Source: an uncultured Veillonella sp.
GTDB taxonomy: Bacteria > Bacillota > Negativicutes > Veillonellales > Veillonellaceae
Direction: 5' to 3'
NCBI GenBank assembly: GCA_900552715.1
Contig: USAV01000002.1
Span: forward strand, 1 to 49,144
DNA: 49,144 nucleotides
Positions 43,187-49,144 of this stretch are shown in pieces (within the stretch, counting starts at the first letter, position 1; every line of letters begins with the position of its first letter). Made by a program: the position numbers and the translations under genes. The notes beneath the pieces were generated by a model, which was not told the DNA's origin, did not search any database, and was given only the letters and a program-made list of their open reading frames with translations.

Positions 43187-43211
43187 GAATATTTATTACA
43201 TTCCTATAAAA
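43170..43211. repeat. Perfect 16-bp inverted repeat overlapping the tRNA promoter
   Basis: TTTTATAGGAATGTAA (43170-43185) and TTACATTCCTATAAAA (43196-43211) flank a 10-nt loop. It follows the 43220 gene stop codon by 8 nt and overlaps the -35 and spacer of the tRNA-Lys promoter. No T tract follows, so termination of the molybdenum operon here is only possible, not clear. Confidence 0.6.
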
Positions 43212-43219
43212 CATATACA

Positions 43220-43522
43220 TCAATATCGTCCTAGCCAATCCTTCATCGTATTACAAGCCTCCGTAGGGAGAATATCACTAGTCCCTACGCAGTCAGCACC
43301 ACTATATAGTTGAAGAACACTATGCGTACGACTTACCTCTTTAATAATAATGTTTGTCACATCAGCCTTTGGCACATTAAATTGCAATCCATAACGGCCC
43401 TTGTAGGTAATTACAGAGGATTTAGTATCATATTCGATATGGACTTGAAGCATCTTGCCACCAGGCCAGCATTCTTCAATATGTTCCTTTGATCTTGGTT
43501 TTAGAAAATCAAAAAACCCCAT
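43220..43522 (-). CDS. Conserved-looking small protein of unknown function, coupled to moaA
   Basis: 100 residues starting MGFFDFLKP. The rest is predicted mostly beta strand with a closing helix (TMKDWLGRY), a layout reminiscent of bacterial PH-like domains, but that is a weak guess. The ATG at 43522 lies one base after the moaA stop codon, and its GGAGG site lies within the last moaA codons. An ATG at 43534 overlaps that site and was rejected. Tight coupling suggests a role with molybdenum-cofactor genes or simple co-transcription. Confidence 0.65.
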   Translation of the reverse strand: MGFFDFLKPRSKEHIEECWPGGKMLQVHIEYDTKSSVITYKGRYGLQFNVPKADVTNIIIKEVSRTHSVLQLYSGADCVGTSDILPTEACNTMKDWLGRY

Positions 43523-43523
43523 A

Positions 43524-44489
43524 CTATCCTCCAATGCGCCACATTGGACGTTCAGGTTGTTCCATCCCTATTCCATCATGACGTTCTTGTTTACGTTGCA
43601 ACGCACGTTCAATATGCATAGCTAAATCCTCTTCTGTCACACCATTACGGACAAGCGACACTAGATCAGCCTCGTCATCACGCAACAAGCATAACCGCAT
43701 TTGCCCATCTGATGTAAGACGAACGCGATTACATGTATCGCAGTAGCTATGAGACATAGAAAAGATAAAACCTATAGCCTTTCCACTTGGTAACGCCAAG
43801 TATGTAGCAGGACCAAAGCCATAAACGGAATGTACTTCTGTAAGCGGGCCTCCACTAACACGTTCTAATTGAGCCTTCCATTCATCAAAGGTCGGCCCAT
43901 GGAACGCATCGCCTTGGAATGGCATATATTCAATAAAACGCCATACAACAGGCCACTTTTTTACATACTGTAATAAAGATTTAACTTCATCATCAGACCA
44001 ATGGCGAGATAATACGGTATTAATCTTTACTGATTTAAAATTCTCGCTAATAGCACTGCGAATACCATCTAATACGGAATCTAGCTGCCCCTCTTTGCCT
44101 ACACAAGTGGCAAAAGCGTCACTTTCAAGAGAATCTAGACTGATATTCACTCGGTTCAAACCAAGTTTTTTCAATCGTTGTGCTCGAGATGCAAGCAAGC
44201 TACCATTAGTAGTCATAGATATATCTTCAAACCAACCAGTATCCTTGATACGAGTTAAAAGCTCTTCAATATGAGGATATAGCAATGGCTCGCCACCAGT
44301 TAAACGTACCGCTTTCACGCCGATACGATGGAAGGCACCTAAAATAGTCATCCATTCATCAACTGATAATAATTGGGTTTGACTTTGAGGTGTAATTTCA
44401 GCAGGTCGACAATAGGGACAACAAAAATTACACGCATCTGTCAATGACAGACGTACATATTCAATTGTACGGCCCCATGCGTCTTTCAT
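43524..44489 (-). CDS. moaA: GTP 3',8-cyclase (molybdenum cofactor biosynthesis protein A)
   Basis: 321 residues. A radical SAM enzyme that starts molybdopterin synthesis from GTP. The N-terminal SAM cluster motif CNFCCPYC has three Cys. The C-terminal second cluster motif is CDTCNRVRLTSDGQMRLC. The double Gly at the C-terminus (WRIGG), needed for the MoaC step, is present. It follows the MOSC gene by 25 nt. It would supply the cofactor to the molybdenum hydroxylase of the purine cluster. Confidence 0.96.
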   Translation of the reverse strand: MKDAWGRTIEYVRLSLTDACNFCCPYCRPAEITPQSQTQLLSVDEWMTILGAFHRIGVKAVRLTGGEPLLYPHIEELLTRIKDTGWFEDISMTTNGSLLASRAQRLKKLGLNRVNISLDSLESDAFATCVGKEGQLDSVLDGIRSAISENFKSVKINTVLSRHWSDDEVKSLLQYVKKWPVVWRFIEYMPFQGDAFHGPTFDEWKAQLERVSGGPLTEVHSVYGFGPATYLALPSGKAIGFIFSMSHSYCDTCNRVRLTSDGQMRLCLLRDDEADLVSLVRNGVTEEDLAMHIERALQRKQERHDGIGMEQPERPMWRIGG

Positions 44490-44514
44490 AACACACCTCG
44501 TTTATCCGACTAAG

Positions 44515-44955
44515 TTATTTGATAATAGATACTTCATCACCTACGTGAATCGTACCATTTTTAAGGACTTTGCCAAAGATGCCTTGTGTAGGCATGATAC
44601 AAGATCCTACTTGTTTCATGATTTCACAGCCATGATGACATTCCTTACCAATTTGAGTAATTTCAAGAATTACATCCTTACCAATTTGTAATTGTGTGCC
44701 TACAGCCAATTCGTAAAGCACCATACCTTCAACAGTGATATTTTCTGCAAAATCACCAGGTTTTACATCCGCTCCTTGGGCACGCATATGATCGATACTT
44801 GCAATACCAAGCAAGCTGATTTGACGATGCCAATTGCCTGCGTGCGCATCACCTTCCATACCATGATCTACGATAAGATTAGCGGATTCAATATTATGTT
44901 TCTTTTGCCCTTTTCTCTCACTAATGGAGATAGCAATAATTTTTCCGTCTGCCAT
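44515..44955 (-). CDS. MOSC domain-containing protein
   Basis: 146 residues, a stand-alone MOSC domain (molybdenum cofactor sulfurase C-terminal type). Conserved parts are DHGMEGDAHAGNWHRQISLL at about 31-50, GDFAENITVEG, and the Cys-containing GKECHHGCEI, the expected sulfur-carrying site. Such proteins bind sulfur or Moco and are thought to deliver sulfur to molybdoenzymes. It leads the MOSC-moaA-unknown operon, behind an extended -10 promoter. Sulfuration is what xanthine dehydrogenase-type enzymes require. Confidence 0.9.
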   Translation of the reverse strand: MADGKIIAISISERKGQKKHNIESANLIVDHGMEGDAHAGNWHRQISLLGIASIDHMRAQGADVKPGDFAENITVEGMVLYELAVGTQLQIGKDVILEITQIGKECHHGCEIMKQVGSCIMPTQGIFGKVLKNGTIHVGDEVSIIK

Positions 44956-45092
44956 GTAACCCTTCCCTTCTTATGGGAACATACCATATATATACATATA
45001 TACATAACTTTATTTCAATATGTAATTGCAGTCATTTTTATAATTTTCATGTTACTGAAAGCATCACAAAATTATTCTACAATTATCTATCT

Positions 45093-45101
45093 ATTATAGC
45101 A
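45093..45101 (-). promoter_or_regulatory. Extended -10 promoter element of the MOSC-moaA operon
   Basis: TGCTATAAT on the minus strand, about 140 nt upstream of the MOSC start. No good -35 is seen, as allowed for extended -10 promoters. The leader of about 130 nt shows no Moco-riboswitch fold that I can recognise. Confidence 0.5.
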
Positions 45102-45138
45102 TAGTATTCATACAAATTCCCTGTGAATTTAATCACTA

Positions 45139-45174
45139 AAAAAGAACTCTGCTCCAAGAAACAGAGTTCTTTTT
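45139..45174 (-). terminator. Intrinsic terminator after the second NCS2 permease
   Basis: Perfect 13-bp arms AAAAAGAACTCTG and CAGAGTTCTTTTT with a 10-nt loop, 8 nt after the stop codon. The T-rich arm supplies the tract on either strand. Confidence 0.9.
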
Positions 45175-45182
45175 AGTAATTT

Positions 45183-46511
45183 TTATCGGCGACCCATTTC
45201 TTTAATTTCGTCACCATGATTAACACCATTAAATAGTAAGTTAAGCAAAATTGCCATAATACTACCAAAGGTAATACCAGATTTTAAAATAATTTGTGCC
45301 CAAGCAGGGAAATTAGCATAAAAGTTTGGCGCTGCAATTGGAATCATAGCTACACCAATACTGATAGCTACGAGCATTAAATTATGGTTGCCTTCAAAGC
45401 TAACCTTTCCTAAGGAACGAATACCACTAGCAACGATCATACCGAACATGGCAATACCAGCACCGCCCAACACGGCATTCGGAATGCTAGCTACGATAGC
45501 CGCTAATTTAGGGAATAACCCCAATAAAATTAAGATTACACCAGATGCAGCTACAACAAAGCGACTCTTAACACCTGTTACGGCAATAAGACCAACATTT
45601 TGAGCGAATGCTGTGTAAGGGAAGCTATTAAGAATACCACCAATAATTGTAGATACCCCATCAGCACGAATAATAGAAGCAAGTTCTTTACGACCAATTG
45701 GCTTATCTACGATTTCACCAATAGCGATACTATCACCAGTTGTTTCTACCATAACTACGAGCATTACGATAATCATGGAAAGTACAGACGCCCAATCAAA
45801 GGTTGGTAACCCGAAATAGAAAGGCTCAACAAACGCAATCCAGTGGGAACGACCAACTTCATCAAAGTTTGTAACGCCCATGGCAAACGCAATCGCTGTA
45901 CCTGCAATCAAACCAATTAGTACAGAAAGATTACTAAAGAATCCTTTGGCAAATTTATAAACAAATATGACAATTAAAAAGGTAATAAACCCTAGTCCAA
46001 TATTAGTAAAACTACCAAATTGAGGATTACCTATACCGCCGCCCATCCAATTAATAGCAACTGGCATCAAGTTAATACCGATAATGGTAATAATTGTACC
46101 TGTAACTACAGGTGGGAATAAGCGAATAAGACGACTAAAGAATGGAGCTATCAAGAAGGTAAATAAACCGGCTATGATAATAGCACCATAAATAGCAGTC
46201 ATACCATGCTGAGCACCAATCATGGCCATAGGTCCAACAGAAGCAAAGGTAACACCTTGGATCATAGGAATACGTCCACCAATTTTACCAAAACCTAATG
46301 TTTGGATTAATGTGGCAATACCGCAGGTAAATAAGTCCGCTGTAATTAATCGAATCAAATCTTCCATAGGTAAATTCATGGCCTGTGCCACAATAATAGG
46401 TACAGCAACGGCACCTGCATACATGGCCAGTACGTGTTGTAAACCAAAGGCAAAGAGCTGTGGTATTGGCAACATACTATCGACCGTATTCATTTGTTTT
46501 TGATCTGTCAT
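45183..46511 (-). CDS. NCS2-family purine (xanthine/uracil-type) permease, second copy
   Basis: 442 residues, about 12-14 membrane helices, a close paralogue of the cluster permease at 18523 (long identical stretches by eye, including the region around METTGDSIAIGEIVDKPIG). The tails differ: this copy lacks the basic C-terminal extension. An upstream in-frame ATG at 46547 was rejected, since GGAGA stands 6 nt before the ATG at 46511. Its promoter carries PurR-type boxes, so it is probably a salvage importer of xanthine or guanine-type bases, regulated apart from the catabolic copy. Confidence 0.9.
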   Translation of the reverse strand: MTDQKQMNTVDSMLPIPQLFAFGLQHVLAMYAGAVAVPIIVAQAMNLPMEDLIRLITADLFTCGIATLIQTLGFGKIGGRIPMIQGVTFASVGPMAMIGAQHGMTAIYGAIIIAGLFTFLIAPFFSRLIRLFPPVVTGTIITIIGINLMPVAINWMGGGIGNPQFGSFTNIGLGFITFLIVIFVYKFAKGFFSNLSVLIGLIAGTAIAFAMGVTNFDEVGRSHWIAFVEPFYFGLPTFDWASVLSMIIVMLVVMVETTGDSIAIGEIVDKPIGRKELASIIRADGVSTIIGGILNSFPYTAFAQNVGLIAVTGVKSRFVVAASGVILILLGLFPKLAAIVASIPNAVLGGAGIAMFGMIVASGIRSLGKVSFEGNHNLMLVAISIGVAMIPIAAPNFYANFPAWAQIILKSGITFGSIMAILLNLLFNGVNHGDEIKEMGRR

Positions 46512-46549
46512 AATGTCTCCTACATCAAACCTCGAAATAACACCCATTT

Positions 46550-46578
46550 ATTTTACACTATCGTTCGGATTTTAACAA
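46550..46578 (-). promoter_or_regulatory. PurR-box-bearing promoter of the second NCS2 permease
   Basis: TTGTTA (46578-46573), 17-bp spacer, TAAAAT (46555-46550). The spacer contains AAATCCGAACGAT (46560-46572), matching 12 of 13 positions of the Bacillus PurR box AWWWCCGAACWWT. A bound repressor would cover the promoter. The leader is about 30 nt. Confidence 0.6.
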
Positions 46579-46584
46579 TAGAAA

Positions 46585-46627
46585 AAAGAGAACTCATTAT
46601 TTTTAAAAGAAATAATAAGTTCTCTTT
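46585..46627 (-). terminator. Intrinsic terminator between fchA and the second permease
   Basis: AAAGAGAACTCATTATTT (46585-46602) pairs with AAATAATAAGTTCTCTTT (46610-46627) with one mismatch and runs into TTTTTTC on the minus strand. It ends right at the -35 of the permease promoter. It is about 130 nt after the fchA stop codon. Confidence 0.85.
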
Positions 46628-46633
46628 CGATAT

Positions 46634-46676
46634 TTTTCCGAACATTAAATTTTTAAAAACCTTAATCGTTCGAAAT
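46634..46676. promoter_or_regulatory. Inverted pair of PurR boxes with 17-bp spacing
   Basis: TTTTCCGAACATT (46634-46646, plus strand, 12 of 13 matches) and ATTTCGAACGATT (46664-46676, minus strand, weaker) are inverted with a 17-bp gap. This is the spacing of PurR operators in Bacillus and relatives. With the third box in the promoter it makes three CGAAC cores in about 115 bp. Confidence 0.6.
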
Positions 46677-46759
46677 CATCCACGGTATTATTGATTAGTA
46701 TATACAGTCGTATATCTTGTTATTTTAATCTGCTGTTTTAAACTGCTATTTTGAGCTGG

Positions 46760-47377
46760 CTATACATATAACGCTATAATTGCCGCTTCTTTATCATCTA
46801 AACCTGTTTCAATAGCATTCATTTTTGTAGTTATATCAACTACAAATGCTTCGTCTTTAATACCTGATAAATTAATACGTACGTTTAGGAATGCTGCCTT
46901 TACTGCAGCTCGAGCATTGATTGCAGCAATAATACCATCAGTAATAAGATTTTGATTACCTTTTTTAGATGCTAGCTCTGCTAAATCAAAGATTTGATAG
47001 GCTAACTCGCCGATTTCAAAGGGAACCATTGCAGCATCTTTATAAGCTTGTTGAATAGCGGCAGTACGTTTAGCCTTTTCTTCATCTGTATTCTTTGGCA
47101 AACCTAAGGCATTCATAAAGATATTAAATACATCTGCATCAGCTTGAGATAATTCGAGCATGCGATTACGAATAGATTCCGCTTTAGCTTGAAGATCTTT
47201 CATGTCAGATTGAACATCTTCATATCCCTTTTTACCAAAGGTTAAATTCGCCACCATTTCAGCTAATGCTGCCCCCGTTGCAGCCGTTAAGGCCGCAATG
47301 GCTCCACCACCTGGAGTTGGTTCTTTAGATGCAGTAGCTGCTACAAAATCTACAACACGTTGTTCTACTAAATTCAT
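46760..47377 (-). CDS. fchA: Cyclodeaminase/cyclohydrolase family protein (formimidoyl-THF cyclodeaminase-like)
   Basis: 205 residues, all-helical FTCD-C family. The conserved folate-site residues SKEPTPGGGAIAALTAATG lie at about 17-35. The family converts 5-formimino-THF to methenyl-THF plus ammonia, or acts as methenyl-THF cyclohydrolase (FchA) in purine- and amino-acid-fermenting anaerobes. It follows fhs by about 150 nt and shares its one-carbon pathway. The start lies directly behind a stable hairpin and a GAGGT site. Confidence 0.88.
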   Translation of the reverse strand: MNLVEQRVVDFVAATASKEPTPGGGAIAALTAATGAALAEMVANLTFGKKGYEDVQSDMKDLQAKAESIRNRMLELSQADADVFNIFMNALGLPKNTDEEKAKRTAAIQQAYKDAAMVPFEIGELAYQIFDLAELASKKGNQNLITDGIIAAINARAAVKAAFLNVRINLSGIKDEAFVVDITTKMNAIETGLDDKEAAIIALYV

Positions 47378-47393
47378 AACAAGACCTCATGTA

Positions 47394-47426
47394 AAAGCGA
47401 TAACAAGCTATCCTTGTTATCGCTTT
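47394..47426 (-). terminator. Terminator or attenuator hairpin between fhs and fchA
   Basis: Perfect 14-bp arms AAAGCGATAACAAG and CTTGTTATCGCTTT with a 5-nt loop, followed by TTTTAC on the minus strand. It ends only a few bases before the fchA ribosome site, so it can modulate fchA expression as well as end fhs transcripts. Confidence 0.75.
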
Positions 47427-47527
47427 GTCATTTCTATAAAAATATACAGGTAACACACTATATAAACTAGTGAAAGCAGACACTACCTATGGGTAGTTAA
47501 GAAAATGTGTACTACAAGGAATTTATA

Positions 47528-49144
47528 TTAGAATAAACCTTTAATCGTACCATCTGCTTCGATATCCATATTAAGAGCGGCAGGACGTTTAGGAAGGCCA
47601 GGCATAACCATTACATCACCGGTACGGCATACGATAAAGCCTGCTCCATTAGCAACGCGAATATCGGATACGGTAATAGTAAATCCTTTCGGTGCCCCTA
47701 ATAAAGCTGGATTATCAGATAAGGAGTATTGTGTTTTTGCCATACATACAGGTAAACGATCAAGACCCCAATCAGCTAATTGTTTAATTTGCTTTTTAGC
47801 TTTATCTGTAAAGATAACGCCATCGCCACCATAAATGGTTTTAACGATTTTATTTACCTTTTCTTCTAAGCTATCTTCTAAATCATATACGAATTTAGGT
47901 GTTGGTTTAGAATCTTCAAGCAATTCTACGACCTTTTTCGCCATATCAATGCCGCCTTCGCCGCCTTTTTCCCAACATTCATTGAGCTCTACAGGTACAC
48001 CAAAGTCATCACAGAGACGAGTCAATTCAGCAATCTCTGCATCGGTATCGGTAGCAAATTTATTAATTGCTACCAATACAGGCACATTGAAGTAACGCAT
48101 ATTTTCGATGGCTTTTTGCAAATTGCTGAAACCTTTTGTAACAGCTTCAACATTTTCAGTGCTAAGTTCTTGTTTAGGCACACCACCATGCATTTTAAGA
48201 GCACGCAATGTAGCAACGATTACAATTGTATCAGGGAAAATATTACCGTAACGACATTTGATATCAAGGAACTTTTCAGCCCCTAAGTCAGCACCGAAAC
48301 CAGCTTCAGTAACTACGATATCGCCTAATTTAAGACCAAGCTTTGTAGCTACGATGGAGTTACAACCATGAGCGATATTAGCAAATGGACCACCGTGAAC
48401 GATAGCTGGTGTATGTTCTAATGTTTGTACTAAATTCGGCTTTATAGCATCTTTCATAAGAAGGGCCATCGCACCTTGGCAACCTAGCTGATGAACATAA
48501 ACAGGCTCACCTGCTAAATTACAGCCGATAACGATACGACCAAAGCGTTCTTTCAAATCTTCTAAATCTTTAGCCAAGCAAAGAATAGCCATGATTTCAG
48601 AAGCAACAGTAATCATGAAGTGATCTTCGCGAGGGAAACCACACACTTTACCGCCAAGTGCTACGGTAACATTACGAAGGGCACGGTCATTCATATCTAA
48701 AACACGAGTCCAAGATAATTGACGCAAATCGATTTGCAATTCATTGCCTTGATGGATGTGATTGTCAATCATAGCGGACAATAAATTATTAGCTGCTGTA
48801 ATAGCGTGCATATCACCTGTAAAATGAAGGTTAATATCATCCATTGGTACAACTTGAGCGTAACCACCCCCTGCTGCACCACCCTTAATGCCAAATACAG
48901 GACCTAAGGATGGCTCACGCAATGTGGCAATAGCATTTTTGCCAATTTTTTGTAAGCCTTGTACAAGACCAATGCTCGTTGTAGACTTCCCTTCACCTGC
49001 TGGCGTCGGTGTAATAGCCGTAACTAATACCAATTTACCATCTGTCTTATCTTCTAAGCGACGAATAGCATCAAAAGAAATCTTCGCTTTATAATGACCA
49101 TATTGTTCAATATCATCAGGGGTTAAACCGCATTTATCGGCAAT
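47528..49144 (-). CDS. fhs: Formate-tetrahydrofolate ligase, 5' end outside the window
   Basis: 538 C-terminal residues are visible; about 20 N-terminal residues lie beyond the right edge. It joins formate to THF using ATP, or makes ATP from formyl-THF in purine fermenters. The P-loop TPTPAGEGKST, the GIKGGAAGGGYAQV region, and the C-terminal formate/ATP site (VMPGLPKRPAALNMD) are intact. It lies upstream of fchA, the matching cyclodeaminase, so the two could turn formimino groups from purines or glycine into formate and ATP. Confidence 0.96.
   Translation of the reverse strand: MADKCGLTPDDIEQYGHYKAKISFDAIRRLEDKTDGKLVLVTAITPTPAGEGKSTTSIGLVQGLQKIGKNAIATLREPSLGPVFGIKGGAAGGGYAQVVPMDDINLHFTGDMHAITAANNLLSAMIDNHIHQGNELQIDLRQLSWTRVLDMNDRALRNVTVALGGKVCGFPREDHFMITVASEIMAILCLAKDLEDLKERFGRIVIGCNLAGEPVYVHQLGCQGAMALLMKDAIKPNLVQTLEHTPAIVHGGPFANIAHGCNSIVATKLGLKLGDIVVTEAGFGADLGAEKFLDIKCRYGNIFPDTIVIVATLRALKMHGGVPKQELSTENVEAVTKGFSNLQKAIENMRYFNVPVLVAINKFATDTDAEIAELTRLCDDFGVPVELNECWEKGGEGGIDMAKKVVELLEDSKPTPKFVYDLEDSLEEKVNKIVKTIYGGDGVIFTDKAKKQIKQLADWGLDRLPVCMAKTQYSLSDNPALLGAPKGFTITVSDIRVANGAGFIVCRTGDVMVMPGLPKRPAALNMDIEADGTIKGLF

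Noticed and set aside
44956..45092. Moco riboswitch in the leader of the MOSC-moaA operon
   Set aside because: The leader is AT-rich and lacks the GC-rich multi-helix structure of that riboswitch.
46512..46759. Riboswitch with terminator before the second permease
   Set aside because: The terminator lies upstream of a well-spaced promoter, so it ends the fchA transcript. PurR boxes explain the region better, and no aptamer fold was recognised.
1..49144. CRISPR arrays, insertion sequences or prophage genes
   Set aside because: No spaced repeats, transposase, integrase or phage structural genes were found.

Overview
The window is an AT-rich (roughly 40% G+C by eye) bacterial chromosome segment. 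It most resembles Veillonella or a close relative in the Negativicutes (diderm Firmicutes). The grounds are an O-antigen-ligase-like protein (an LPS-bearing cell), a PurR box of the Firmicutes type, a propionate/succinate-type CoA-transferase, and a purine-fermentation gene set; purine fermentation is a classical trait of Veillonella. The genus call is inference. All genes found, including one tRNA, lie on the minus strand, so transcription runs from high to low coordinates. No insertion sequence, prophage or CRISPR array was seen.

Region 1 (1-17 kb) is mostly housekeeping. A truncated CoA-transferase sits at the left edge. A proteostasis and cell-growth run follows in transcription order: tig, clpP, clpX, lon, engB, a long-chain polyprenyl diphosphate synthase, tatC, valS, folC and an O-antigen-ligase-like membrane protein. 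Many of these junctions are overlapping or nearly touching. A CBS-domain protein, rlmH and a WalJ/YycJ-type metallo-hydrolase lie upstream of tig.

Region 2 (17-32.6 kb) is the highlight. It is a compact anaerobic purine/uric-acid catabolic cluster: a PAS/HTH (YheO/DauR-type) regulator, ygeX, ygeY, ygeW, arcC, ssnA, ygfK, hydA, a fused Fe-S/molybdopterin xanthine dehydrogenase-like protein and an NCS2 purine permease. A RuBisCO-like protein lies just beyond a strong terminator. The likely logic is uptake of xanthine or urate, ring reduction and opening, release of carbamoyl groups as carbamoyl phosphate for ATP synthesis (YgeW and ArcC), and conversion of 2,3-diaminopropionate to pyruvate and ammonia (YgeX). 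Two things are odd. YgfK is only about half the usual length and lacks the GltD-like flavin/NAD(P) module, and no FAD subunit for the dehydrogenase is present. The electron route is therefore open. An intrinsic terminator also splits the cluster between ygeW and arcC.

Region 3 (33-43 kb) is mixed. It holds a flavodoxin with a DUF3793 protein behind Fur-like boxes, an exported unknown protein, glnS (probable TTG start), a 2-hydroxyacid dehydrogenase, mscL with a zinc ribbon, a DMT exporter, thrC, a DyP-type peroxidase with a Fur-like box, a small gene apparently frameshifted at an A8 run, and a lone HTH protein.

Region 4 (43-49 kb) holds tRNA-Lys(CUU), a molybdenum-cofactor operon (MOSC protein, moaA and a 100-residue unknown), a second NCS2 permease whose promoter carries PurR boxes, and one-carbon genes (fchA and fhs, the latter cut by the right edge). 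The cofactor and folate genes could serve the purine pathway of region 2.
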